Assembly (NCBI RefSeq): GCF_016427565.1
Contig: NZ_JAELXT010000003.1
Span: 62,001 to 126,000, forward strand
DNA: 64,000 bases
From: Microvirga splendida
GTDB lineage: Bacteria > Pseudomonadota > Alphaproteobacteria > Rhizobiales > Beijerinckiaceae
Reading direction: 5' to 3'
The first letter of the stretch is position 1; every line of letters starts with the position of its first letter. A program made the position numbers and the translations under genes. Shown in pieces: positions 17,900 to 27,196 of this stretch. The notes under the pieces are model-generated. The model did not search any database and had not been told where the DNA came from. It was given only the letters and a program-made list of their open reading frames with translations.

Positions 17900-17952
17900 A
17901 TGGGTCCGGGCCATAACCGGAGGACATCACTTGGATTTTCTGGAGATCAACA

Positions 17953-19371
17953 ATGGACAATATCATTCCGGTTCTCATGTGCGGCGGCTCGGGCACCCGT
18001 CTATGGCCGATTTCGCGGTCCAGTGAGCCAAAGCAATTTCATGCACTGTCCGGCAACGAAAGCCTGTTCCAGCAGACGGTTCAGCGCTTTCGCTCGGAGC
18101 AGTACGCCGAGCCTCTGATCGTCGTCAACACCAACCATCGCGATCTCGCATTGCGGGAGATCGGGCAGCTGAGCAAGGGGACGGCTCGGCTCCTGGTCGA
18201 GCCATGCGTTCGCAGCACGGGCCCTGCCATTGCGGCCGCCGCGGCTCTGATTGCGGAAGAGGATCCGGACCGGCTGATGCTCGTCGCCCCCAGCGATCAC
18301 GTCATCGAGCAGACTGAAGTGTTCACGCAGGCGGTATCGCGAGCCGCCATGGCAGCACGCCAGGGCCAGATCGTTCTCTTCGGTATCCGTCCGACCCATC
18401 CCGAAACGGGTTTTGGATATATCGAAGTCGGTGAGGCTTTCGACGAAGCCAGCTTCAAGGTCGCGGGCTTCGTCGAGAAGCCGAAGCAAGCCGCAGCAGA
18501 GGCGCTGGTGGCCGAAGGCCGTCATCTGTGGAACAGCGGCATCTTCATGTTCACGGCTCGGACCATTCTGGAGGAGCTCGAACGGTATGAGCCGGACGTC
18601 CTGGCCTGCGCCCGCCGGGCTCTTTCCACGGCCCACCGCGGCAACGACACGATCCGCCTCGCCGCCGATTTCGACACGGCTCCGGTCATCTCGATCGACT
18701 ATGCCGTCATGGAGCGAAGCGACCGGCTGGTCTGCGTTCCTGTCGCGCCGGAATGGCGCGACCTCGGGTCCTGGTCGGCCCTGTGGGACGTGGGAGGCAA
18801 GGACGACAACGGGAATGTCTCCCGCGGAGACACGCTCCTGCACGATGTGCGCAACAGCTATGTCGCCGGAAGCTCCAGGCTTGTTGCCGTCATGGGCGTC
18901 GAGAAGGTCGTCGTGATCGATACGGCTGACGCCGTGCTCGTAAGCTCCCTGGACCAGGCCCAGAATGTCGGCCGGCTCGCCGCCGAACTTGCCGCTGCGA
19001 AGCGCCCGGAAGCCAACCTGCACAAGAGAGTGCGGCGTCCGTGGGGCTCATACGAGTCTCTTCGCGTCGGCGAGACATTCCAGGTGAAGCACATCATCGT
19101 CGATGTGGCAGGGCAGCTGTCGCTGCAATACCACCACCATCGCTCGGAGCATTGGACGGTCGTCTCGGGAACAGCCCGCGTCACGGTCGGCGAGAAGGTC
19201 TTCCTCATGACGGCCAACGAGTCGGTCTACATCCCGAAAGGCGACGTGCACAGGCTCGAGAATGTCGGCGACGAAGAGCTCCACCTGATCGAGGTCCAGT
19301 GCGGCACATATCTCGGCGAGGACGACATCGTGCGTCTGGAGGATCAGTATGACCGCATCGTCACGATCTGA
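17953..19371 (+). CDS. algA: Mannose-1-phosphate guanylyltransferase / mannose-6-phosphate isomerase
   Basis: A 472-residue bifunctional type II PMI-GMP that supplies GDP-mannose to AlgD. The N-terminal nucleotidyltransferase begins with the pyrophosphorylase signature MCGGSGTRLWPISRSSEPKQ and has the FVEKP catalytic-domain segment. The C-terminal ~110 residues are the cupin isomerase domain with a metal-binding His cluster (SLQYHHHRSEHW). It is the last gene of the Pseudomonas cluster but fourth here. Its end overlaps the next gene by 23 bases, indicating translational coupling. Confidence 0.94.
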   Translation: MDNIIPVLMCGGSGTRLWPISRSSEPKQFHALSGNESLFQQTVQRFRSEQYAEPLIVVNTNHRDLALREIGQLSKGTARLLVEPCVRSTGPAIAAAAALIAEEDPDRLMLVAPSDHVIEQTEVFTQAVSRAAMAARQGQIVLFGIRPTHPETGFGYIEVGEAFDEASFKVAGFVEKPKQAAAEALVAEGRHLWNSGIFMFTARTILEELERYEPDVLACARRALSTAHRGNDTIRLAADFDTAPVISIDYAVMERSDRLVCVPVAPEWRDLGSWSALWDVGGKDDNGNVSRGDTLLHDVRNSYVAGSSRLVAVMGVEKVVVIDTADAVLVSSLDQAQNVGRLAAELAAAKRPEANLHKRVRRPWGSYESLRVGETFQVKHIIVDVAGQLSLQYHHHRSEHWTVVSGTARVTVGEKVFLMTANESVYIPKGDVHRLENVGDEELHLIEVQCGTYLGEDDIVRLEDQYDRIVTI

Positions 19372-22300
19372 CGGTCGACGCCGGTTGCGTATTGCCCTCC
19401 TGTTCATGTCCATGGCGCTGACTCCCGGCGCCATGGCGCAGGGCGGCAATGAGGTCTCGCGCCTTGCGGAGGAGGCGCGTCAGGCTTTTCTTTCCGCTGA
19501 TCAAAATGGCGCGAGCCTGAAGCAGAAGTCCGGGTTCTATCAGGTCGCAAGGGCCAGGGTGAAGCTGCTCGAGAAATTCGCCGGCCAAGACAATGCAGGC
19601 TCGGCGGAGCTGCGCGATGAAGCCCGTGCCGAACTCATGCGGCTCGCGGACGACGGATTGAGCCACGATATCCTCGGCTCCTTCCTTCTGCAGTCCTCCC
19701 TCGGTGACATTGCGGGCGCCACATCCACTGCGGATCGCGTGGAAGTCGGTGTGTTGCTTCATCAGCTTGCCAGCGAGCAGAGATCGCCCGCCTACCGATC
19801 CGCCGCTTTCGTCGATCTCGCTCAGGCCTATGCGAAGGCCGGCGCTCAGGATCGTGCACTGAGATATGCCTCCCTCGCCATGGAGGCGGCCGATCAGATT
19901 TCCGAGCCAGGCACGCAAGGGGGAGCCTACAAGGCAGCTGCCCGCGTCGCAGCGGGGCTGGGGCCGTCGGGCATGGTTCTTGCGGACCGGGCGGTCAATC
20001 GAATTGCTCTGTCCCGCGACCGCGCCCATGCGCGCCACGAGCTGGCGCGACTCCAGCTTAAAGGCAGCCCCTGGGAGAAGGCCGCGGACGCCAAGTTGGC
20101 GGCAGAGGCGAAGAGGCGTCTGGAGTCGGGAGATCTCTCCGGAAGCACCCTCATGGCCCTCTCCCTTCTGGACAGCAAGGCAAGGGACGAACTGCTCTCC
20201 AGCCTGGCCGAAGCTGCGATTTCCCGGCAGGATGACAGGGCGGCTCTTACAGCGGCCCAGGGAATGGTGAGCCCGAGCTCTCAGGAAAAGGCCATCGGCA
20301 CGCTCGTCAGGAATTATGTCGATCGAGGCGTCGCCCTCAGGGCTTCCAGCATCCTCAACACCATGCAGGACCGCCCTGGCAAGGTTGCCATTCAGCTGAG
20401 ATTGGCCGCCGACCTGAAGCAGGCCGGCTACGACGCCATGGCCGGTCAGCTTCTGACCGCAGGCACACGGCAAGTCGATGGCTATAGCGAAGCCCAGCAG
20501 CGTGCCGTACTTCCCAATATCATCAGCGCACTCACCCGATCCGAGCGCCTGGACGAGGCATTGCGCTATGCTGCGCGGGTCGGGTCCGACCTAGAGGGAT
20601 CGTCCGCGCTCGGGGATCTGGCGAAGAAGCTGGCGGATCGCGGGCGGGTGGCCGATGCCGAGGTCCTGCTTCCACGCATCGTCGACAAAGACCATCGCTC
20701 GCATGCATTGAGCGGCATTGCACGGGCAAAGGCAAAGGCCGGAGACACTGCCGCCGCCATGCAGGTCATTCCCGACCTCACCGACACGAAGGATGCGGAC
20801 CGTGTTCTCGCGTCTGTCGTCAACGCTCACGCCTGGTCCGGCGACTTCAGTCAGGTACTGCCGTTGGCCGAGCGTATCCAGAATGCGGAGGAAAGGCTTG
20901 CGGCTCTCTCTGAAGTCGCGCGTCAGGCGCGGCGGCAAGACAAGGGAGAACTGAGCGGTAGAGTCCTGGACGAAGCCGTGCGGGTAGCCGAGGGGCAGGA
21001 AGCAGGCGCGCGCGACAAGGCACTCCTGGAGATCGTCAGGTCTCTCGCAGTGGAGGTGAGCAAGGCTCGGGCGGGTGAAATCGCCGGAAGCATCGCCGAC
21101 GGCGGCATTCGCACGCGCGCAGAACAATTGATCGTTGCAACCGAAGCAAGGGATCTGGTCGAAAAAAGGCGGCGTGGGGAAATCCCCGATGCTTTGCTGT
21201 TGCGTGGCATCAAGAAGGTCGAATCCGATGAGGACAAGGCGGAGATTGCGCTCGAACTCGCGGCTCTCCCGGGCGGTGGCATTCACGCAGCCGACCTGAT
21301 CCGCTCGATCCAGGACAGGCGCCTTCGCCGGGCGTCTTTCCGGCGCTTGGCAGAATTGCAGACTGAACGTCTCGCGCGTCCTTCGGAAGAGGAGCGTGAT
21401 AGTGGCGGACCGGAGGACGTGCAGACGGTCGCATCCGTTTCCGAAGAGCCTGAGGACGAAACCCAGGAGATCCAAACCCGAAGGGGCCTTGCGCTCCTGA
21501 CGGGTGATGCCGGTCAGTCCAGAAGTGCGGTGGGGCAGCTCCCTCAGAGCTTCGTGACGGCCGAAACCATCAGGGCCGGCACGCCATGGCCCGCCGATGC
21601 AGTGGTCGGGAGCACCTTCGCGAACCACAATCCCTACATTGCGAAGTTCTTCGAGGATGACGAGCAGGGAGGTGCGCGCCTGGAGCAGGCGATCCGGCAT
21701 CAGGGCCTGTCCTCGCCGCGGGTTATCGTGGTTCAGAGTGGTGTTGCGACCCTGGGAATGGTGGCTCGCCAGATGCAGGGCACCGACGCGCGGGACCTCA
21801 TCGAACATGGCACCGACGCCGTGACGGTGCGTGCGCCGATTTTCGTCGCCCCCGGAGCCACGCTCATTCTGTCCCGTCTTGACAGCCCGGTCTATCGACT
21901 GAGTGCGGACGCCGGCGCCTTCATCGTCAATGCTGGCAATGTTCACATCGTCGACGCAGAAGTCGTCGGCTACGACGAGACGTCCAAGCAGCCCCTTTGG
22001 GCCGACACTGACGAGCCCGCAAAGTTCCGGCCTTTCCTCCTCACCTGGGGAGACGGGCGCATGAACGTGGCGTCGTCCACTCTCGTGGCGCTCGGATATG
22101 ACAACGCCAACTCCTTTGGGTTGAGCTACTCGTCGGGACCGGAGCGGGTGGCGGAACTGCGCGACCAGGCGCGCCCCACAGGCGTGGTGGTGGACAGCGT
22201 GCTCCACAACCTTCACTTCGGCTTCCATGCCTATGAGGCCGAGCGCATCCAGGTTGTCGGCAACGAGTTCCGCGACAACGTCGTTTATGCTCTGGACACT

Positions 22301-23089
22301 CATGATCGCACGAGAGAGACCACGATTGCTCTCAACACGGTCTATGGCACGAAACAACGGCACGGCATCACTATCTCGCGTGAGGTCAATGACGGGCTGG
22401 TCATCGGCAATATGTCGTTCGACAATGCCGGGTCGGGAATTGTCCTCGACCGCAACAGCACGAATAATGTCATCCATGCCAACAGCTCCTTCCGCAACGA
22501 GCAGGACGGAGTGAGCGTGTTCGAGAGCTCCTGCAACATTCTCACCAACAACTATCTTGCGAGCAACAGGAGAGACGGGCTGAAGGTGCGCAACAGCATC
22601 GATGTGGGGGCCTACTCCAACCGCATCGAAGCCAATGCCAATTCCGGAGTCCGCGCCTACATCGCCAACATCCTGGCCCAGAAGGGTGGAGCAAGCCAGA
22701 ATCCTGATCTCGCCGGCTATCTTCCGCTGACCAGCTTGTCTCTCAGGCACAACCGATTTTCGGCCAATGGCGTCGGCATCAACGCCCAAGGGGTGTCGAG
22801 CCTGTCGATGTCGTCGAACAGGTTCGTCAAGCAATCCCGTCGTCTTCTCGGTGGAGACATTCGTGGGCTGGAAGGTCAGATCCTGCGCCTTACTTCTCAT
22901 TCCGATGTGGTCGTCGCAAGCACATGCCGCCCGGCAAAGCCCGTTTCGGTGTGCCGCCTAAGGGATCAAGGCTTCTTCGAGGGGGGCAGCGAGTTGCAGG
23001 TTTTTGGCCCTCAGGGAGGATCCGATTGCACCGATGTCGACGGAAGCATCCAGCATCGTGCCTTCTCCAGCACGCCTCAAGGCATATAG
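19349..23089 (+). CDS. algG: AlgG-type mannuronan C5-epimerase fused to a large helical-repeat domain
   Basis: A 1246-residue exported protein. A signal peptide ends near GAMAQ (~31). Residues ~35-700 are an alpha-helical repeat region (TPR/Sel1-like, A-x-x-A-rich helices) that Pseudomonas AlgG (about 540 residues) lacks. Residues ~735-1246 resemble AlgG: a right-handed beta-helix with HGITISREVNDG, GIVLDRNST and a potential catalytic DTHD at 983-986, where P. aeruginosa AlgG has DPHD. It should convert mannuronate to guluronate in the periplasm. The Pro-to-Thr change is next to the catalytic His. The repeat domain may replace the AlgK scaffold. AlgL follows after 7 bases. Confidence 0.88.
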   Translation: MTASSRSDGRRRLRIALLFMSMALTPGAMAQGGNEVSRLAEEARQAFLSADQNGASLKQKSGFYQVARARVKLLEKFAGQDNAGSAELRDEARAELMRLADDGLSHDILGSFLLQSSLGDIAGATSTADRVEVGVLLHQLASEQRSPAYRSAAFVDLAQAYAKAGAQDRALRYASLAMEAADQISEPGTQGGAYKAAARVAAGLGPSGMVLADRAVNRIALSRDRAHARHELARLQLKGSPWEKAADAKLAAEAKRRLESGDLSGSTLMALSLLDSKARDELLSSLAEAAISRQDDRAALTAAQGMVSPSSQEKAIGTLVRNYVDRGVALRASSILNTMQDRPGKVAIQLRLAADLKQAGYDAMAGQLLTAGTRQVDGYSEAQQRAVLPNIISALTRSERLDEALRYAARVGSDLEGSSALGDLAKKLADRGRVADAEVLLPRIVDKDHRSHALSGIARAKAKAGDTAAAMQVIPDLTDTKDADRVLASVVNAHAWSGDFSQVLPLAERIQNAEERLAALSEVARQARRQDKGELSGRVLDEAVRVAEGQEAGARDKALLEIVRSLAVEVSKARAGEIAGSIADGGIRTRAEQLIVATEARDLVEKRRRGEIPDALLLRGIKKVESDEDKAEIALELAALPGGGIHAADLIRSIQDRRLRRASFRRLAELQTERLARPSEEERDSGGPEDVQTVASVSEEPEDETQEIQTRRGLALLTGDAGQSRSAVGQLPQSFVTAETIRAGTPWPADAVVGSTFANHNPYIAKFFEDDEQGGARLEQAIRHQGLSSPRVIVVQSGVATLGMVARQMQGTDARDLIEHGTDAVTVRAPIFVAPGATLILSRLDSPVYRLSADAGAFIVNAGNVHIVDAEVVGYDETSKQPLWADTDEPAKFRPFLLTWGDGRMNVASSTLVALGYDNANSFGLSYSSGPERVAELRDQARPTGVVVDSVLHNLHFGFHAYEAERIQVVGNEFRDNVVYALDTHDRTRETTIALNTVYGTKQRHGITISREVNDGLVIGNMSFDNAGSGIVLDRNSTNNVIHANSSFRNEQDGVSVFESSCNILTNNYLASNRRDGLKVRNSIDVGAYSNRIEANANSGVRAYIANILAQKGGASQNPDLAGYLPLTSLSLRHNRFSANGVGINAQGVSSLSMSSNRFVKQSRRLLGGDIRGLEGQILRLTSHSDVVVASTCRPAKPVSVCRLRDQGFFEGGSELQVFGPQGGSDCTDVDGSIQHRAFSSTPQGI

Positions 23090-23096
23090 GAGCAGC

Positions 23097-24194
23097 ATGA
23101 AACCGGTTCTCATCGTCCTTCTGCTGAATGTTCTGACGATCGGTTCCTCCTACGCTCAGACCAAGGGACACGGACTTTTCGACGTGGAATTTCGCAGAGC
23201 CGCACTGGGGCAGCCAGCTTTCACAAGCGCGCGCGCGGCTTGTCTTGCCGTGCCACGCGATCCTGCCTGGAGCAGCCTCAAGCCCGTTGAGAGCCTCAAG
23301 GCTACCCAGGGCTACGGCACAGACGGGGCTGCCAATGATTACGCCTGGGCCGTCATGGTGCTCACCGGACGGGCGCTTGCGGGCGATGCAGCTTCGGAAG
23401 CCGCCCTCCGTGATCTTCTGCTCACCTGGGCTAAATCCAAGGCTTTCGCCAACACCGAGGTCGAGCACGACGCCTATTACGCCTTGAAGCGCGTGCTTCT
23501 GCCGACCGTCGTGGCCTATTCCGTCCTGCAACGCGGGTTGGACGAGGGGCAGAAGCGGGAGCTGTTCGAGTGGATCGATCCACTGGTCCGCAAAACGGAT
23601 CGGACTTTTGACGGCGTTGTCGACCGCAACAATCACCGCGATCTCGCAGACAGCCTGCTGATGACATGGGGATCCGTCAGCGGGGATGAGACCCTCTATG
23701 CAAAAGGCCATGACCGATACCGGAGCATCCTGGCGGAGGCGCGCAATGACGGAAGCCTTGCCCTGGAAACCAGGCGAGGCGCCAGGGCTCTCTGGTACAT
23801 GCGCCAGTCTCTGTCGAGCCTGACCGTCATGGCGGAGGTGGCTGCCACGCGCGGCACCAACCTTTATGACCTTCGGGCCAAGGAGGCGAACTTCGACCGC
23901 ATCCTGTCCTATCTCCTCAACGGCATCGTGGAGCCCAGCGTCGTCATGGCCTATGCGTCCGAGAACTACATCCCGGGCGGAGAGACGGATGCCCGTCGCC
24001 AGGATCTGGGCTTCATGACGAAACGCAGCCACGGGCGTCACTACATGGCGTGGACCGAACCCCTGGTGGCGAGGGATCGCACAGGTCTTGCGACGAAACG
24101 GCTGAAAGCGTTGTTCGTCCGCAACCTTCGTTCGGATCGGCCGCTCATCGATGAGTTCGTTGGCGGCAATGCCACATGCTTCTGGGGGCGTTGA
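23097..24194 (+). CDS. algL: AlgL-like periplasmic alginate lyase (PL5)
   Basis: A 365-residue secreted protein with a signal peptide ending near SSYAQ (~18). The fold is the all-helical alginate lyase family PL5. Catalytic-region signature NNHR is at 178-181 (NNH in AlgL; His180 would neutralise the uronate), and the RRGARALWYMRQSLSSLTVM segment matches the AlgL substrate groove region. In Pseudomonas, AlgL clears misdirected polymer from the periplasm. AGGAG lies 4-5 bases before the ATG, which follows the epimerase stop by 7 bases. Overall similarity to AlgL is moderate, so exact substrate preference is uncertain. Confidence 0.82.
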   Translation: MKPVLIVLLLNVLTIGSSYAQTKGHGLFDVEFRRAALGQPAFTSARAACLAVPRDPAWSSLKPVESLKATQGYGTDGAANDYAWAVMVLTGRALAGDAASEAALRDLLLTWAKSKAFANTEVEHDAYYALKRVLLPTVVAYSVLQRGLDEGQKRELFEWIDPLVRKTDRTFDGVVDRNNHRDLADSLLMTWGSVSGDETLYAKGHDRYRSILAEARNDGSLALETRRGARALWYMRQSLSSLTVMAEVAATRGTNLYDLRAKEANFDRILSYLLNGIVEPSVVMAYASENYIPGGETDARRQDLGFMTKRSHGRHYMAWTEPLVARDRTGLATKRLKALFVRNLRSDRPLIDEFVGGNATCFWGR

Positions 24195-27124
24195 TGATGA
24201 GAACCAAATCGCTCCTCGCCGGCACTGTCGCGCTCCTGGCTATTCTGTCGGCGCCAGCCGTTCACGCTCAGGACTCGGGGAGCGCGGAACTCAAGGCCCG
24301 CTACCTTGCCGTGACGGCGAAGATGGAGGCGTTGAAGCAGCGGAGCGATCCCGAGGCTCTCGTCGAGCAGGCGCAGCTGCTCCAGGATGGGGTTCCAGTC
24401 AGCGAAACCAATCCTCTGAAAGTTCGCCGCCCCGAAGAGGCAGAGCGCCTCTACGACAAGGCGCTCGCAGTGCCGGGAGCCCACTGGCCTTCCGCAGCCG
24501 TGCGCCGCGCCAAGCTCATCCTGTCGCGCGACAAGGACCAGTCTTCCATTCAAAAGGCGATGGACCTCCTGCGCCGGGCTGCAACGATGCAGAACAACGA
24601 GGCGGCCTTCCTTCTGGCCGGCTTGATGGAATCCGGTGCTGGGGGAAAGCGCGACATCGAGGCGGCGAAAAATCTTTACCAGATCGCCCTGCGCTCGGAG
24701 CACGGGCCGTCGGGCCTCGCTCTCGCGCGCCTGGAGACCGATCCTGCCAAGTCGAACGTGTTCGCAACGCAAGGCCTGCGGGTGCTCTTCCAGGAGGCCA
24801 GGCAGGGATCGGCGGAGGCGGCGAGAACTCTGGCCGATCACTACCGGACGACGGGTGACGGGCCGGAGCGCCTGAGCGCCGCGGTTGAATGGTACCAGCG
24901 GGCCGTCGAACTCGGCGACGCTGAGGCCGCCCTGCGCTTGGGGCGTCTGCGTGCCGATCCGAAGGCGCCCCTGCGCCAGCCGCAGGAGGCCCGCAAGGCT
25001 TTCGAGAAGGCTGCCGAACGCGGCTCGGTCGAGGCTGCCATGATCCTGGCGGAAGATCCCTACAATGGGGCCGCTCTCGGCGTTCAGAACGGCGTCGCGG
25101 AACTGTGGCTCAACCGTGCCATCGAAACGAAGGCGCCCCGCGCGCTGGTTCTGGCAGCGGAGATCCGCAGCCAGTATGGCGATGAAGGACGCGCGGCTGC
25201 CAAGGGGCTCCTGCTCGAGGCGCTGCAGCGGGTGGAGGATGATGTCACGGCGCTCCTGGCTCTCGGGCGCCACGTTCGCGATGGCGTTCTAATCGACCGT
25301 GATGTGCCGCTTGCCCTCAAGCTCTTCGACAAGGCGGCGATCAGCGACAACACCACGGCCTATTACGAGTTCGCCCGTACCGCCCTGAGCCACCAGGAAG
25401 CGGTCACGGAAGCAATGCTCCGGTCGGCCATCGACCGTCTCAGAACTGCGGCCGAGCGTGGTCATGTCAAGGCAACCGTCGCCATGGGAGACGCGCTGAT
25501 GCTGGGCCAAGGGGTTCCGGCGTCGCAAGATGCAGCCATGGAATGGTACCGGCGAGCTGCCGAGAGCGGATCTCCTGTCGCGTATATCCGCCTTGGCGAT
25601 GTTTATGCTGGGCGTTCCGCAGGGCTCGAGGCACCGCGGGCCCTGGAATGGTACCGCAAGGCAGCGGAAGCCAACAGCGCCATTGCGATGGTCCGCCTTG
25701 GCAAGATGTTCAACGAGGGCAGGGGAGTGCCGCAGGACCAAGCGCTCGCTGCAACGTGGTTCAGCCGCGCGGCGGCGGCCGGCAGCGGTGCTGCCATGGT
25801 GGAGCTGAGCTCCCTCTACTCCCGCGCCGGAGGGCCGGGGCATTTCAGCCTGGCCCGCGATGCGCTGGAAAAGGCAATCCGCGCCGGCGATACCAACGCT
25901 CACATTGCCTTGGCAAAGCTCTATCTCGTCCGCGGTGAGCGAACGCTCGCCGAGATGACGCTCAAGAAGTCCGCGGACAGCGGCAACGCGGAAGCCGCCC
26001 TGAGCTTGGCGGAGCTCTATCTTTCCGGTCAGGCAACAGTGGAGCAGCAGAGCGCCGCGCGTCGGTGGCTCGCCTTTGCCGAAAAGGCCATGGCGAAGGA
26101 CGACGAGCAGGCCAGCCGGATCGCTTCGATGTATCTGCGGCTTCCCGATGCAGGATCCATCGAGCACGGCTCTTCCACGCTGGAGGCACTGGTCCGGAAG
26201 AACAACGCCGAAGCCATGACGCTGCTCGCAACGGCGCTCCTGCAGGGGGGCGGCGTGCAACGCGACCCGGCGCGGGCCGAAGCCCTGTTCCGCCGCGCCA
26301 TTCAGCTCGGGCACGACAGAGCGCGCTTCATTCTGGCCAAGGCCTATCGGGACGGTGACGGCTTGCAGCGCGATCCAACTCGGGCATTCGCCCTCTATCG
26401 TGAGATCTACAGCGAAGAGCCAGGTGACACCAAGATCCAGATCGCCTTGGGCGATGCCTATGCCCGTGGCGACGGCGTCGATCCGGACAGGCGTCTGGCC
26501 GCCGAGTTCTACGCCCAGGCCGCCCGTCAGGGAGATCCTGACGGACAGGTTCGACTTGGCACCGCATATCTCTACGGCGCCGGAGTGGACCGCGACAGCA
26601 AGAAATCCGACTACTGGTTTTCCCGCGCGGGCGAAGCCGGAGTGATCGAGGCGAAGGTTCAACTCGGCAGCGCGAAGCTGTCCGGCCTCGCCGCAACGGT
26701 CGATGCGGAAGGGGCGTTCGCATCCTATCTTCGCGCGGCGGAGGCAGGCTCACAGCCGGCGATGATCGAAGTAGCGCGCGCTTTGATGAAGGGCTTCGGC
26801 ACCCTCGCCGACCCGGCTCTCGCCAAGGTGTGGCTGGAGCGGGCTGCCTCTCTCGGTTCGCCGGATGCGATGTTCGAGCTCCACCGTCTTCACGACATCG
26901 GCACGAGGCCGAATGCGCGCGAGGCCGAGCGGTGGCTCAAGCAGGCCGCGCAGAGCGGCCATGCCGCCGCCATGTACCGCCTCGCTGTCCGCCATCGGCA
27001 GGGAACGTCGGAGCAGGACAAGGCAGCCGCTCGCGAATGGCTCGAGAAGGCTGCGCAGGCCGGGCATTCGCAGGCGGCCAAGGCTCTTCAGAAGCTCGCC
27101 GTGTCGCCGGCCGAGCCAGGATGA
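24194..27124 (+). CDS. Giant secreted Sel1-repeat protein A
   Basis: A 976-residue protein: signal peptide ending near AVHAQ (~25) followed by about 20 or more Sel1/TPR-like repeats (pattern A-x-x-WYRRAAESGSPVAYIRLGDVY) through to the C-terminus. There is no lipobox Cys, so it is probably free in the periplasm rather than a lipoprotein like Pseudomonas AlgK (about 475 residues). Its ATG overlaps the algL stop (TGATG). Sel1 solenoids are protein-protein scaffolds; in this operon it most likely helps assemble the trans-periplasmic export complex. That role is inferred from AlgK and position. Confidence 0.85.
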   Translation: MMRTKSLLAGTVALLAILSAPAVHAQDSGSAELKARYLAVTAKMEALKQRSDPEALVEQAQLLQDGVPVSETNPLKVRRPEEAERLYDKALAVPGAHWPSAAVRRAKLILSRDKDQSSIQKAMDLLRRAATMQNNEAAFLLAGLMESGAGGKRDIEAAKNLYQIALRSEHGPSGLALARLETDPAKSNVFATQGLRVLFQEARQGSAEAARTLADHYRTTGDGPERLSAAVEWYQRAVELGDAEAALRLGRLRADPKAPLRQPQEARKAFEKAAERGSVEAAMILAEDPYNGAALGVQNGVAELWLNRAIETKAPRALVLAAEIRSQYGDEGRAAAKGLLLEALQRVEDDVTALLALGRHVRDGVLIDRDVPLALKLFDKAAISDNTTAYYEFARTALSHQEAVTEAMLRSAIDRLRTAAERGHVKATVAMGDALMLGQGVPASQDAAMEWYRRAAESGSPVAYIRLGDVYAGRSAGLEAPRALEWYRKAAEANSAIAMVRLGKMFNEGRGVPQDQALAATWFSRAAAAGSGAAMVELSSLYSRAGGPGHFSLARDALEKAIRAGDTNAHIALAKLYLVRGERTLAEMTLKKSADSGNAEAALSLAELYLSGQATVEQQSAARRWLAFAEKAMAKDDEQASRIASMYLRLPDAGSIEHGSSTLEALVRKNNAEAMTLLATALLQGGGVQRDPARAEALFRRAIQLGHDRARFILAKAYRDGDGLQRDPTRAFALYREIYSEEPGDTKIQIALGDAYARGDGVDPDRRLAAEFYAQAARQGDPDGQVRLGTAYLYGAGVDRDSKKSDYWFSRAGEAGVIEAKVQLGSAKLSGLAATVDAEGAFASYLRAAEAGSQPAMIEVARALMKGFGTLADPALAKVWLERAASLGSPDAMFELHRLHDIGTRPNAREAERWLKQAAQSGHAAAMYRLAVRHRQGTSEQDKAAAREWLEKAAQAGHSQAAKALQKLAVSPAEPG

Positions 27125-27196
27125 GAGGTTGACGCTGTGGCAATGAGCATGAGGCAGCCGGCCTCGGGACAGGTTCAGGCAGAACGGAGCGTGACA

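Noticed and set aside
20591..22900. A 769-codon open frame antisense to the epimerase fusion
   Set aside because: The plus-strand frame has a signal peptide and recognisable AlgG motifs; the antisense frame has neither a ribosome site nor motifs.
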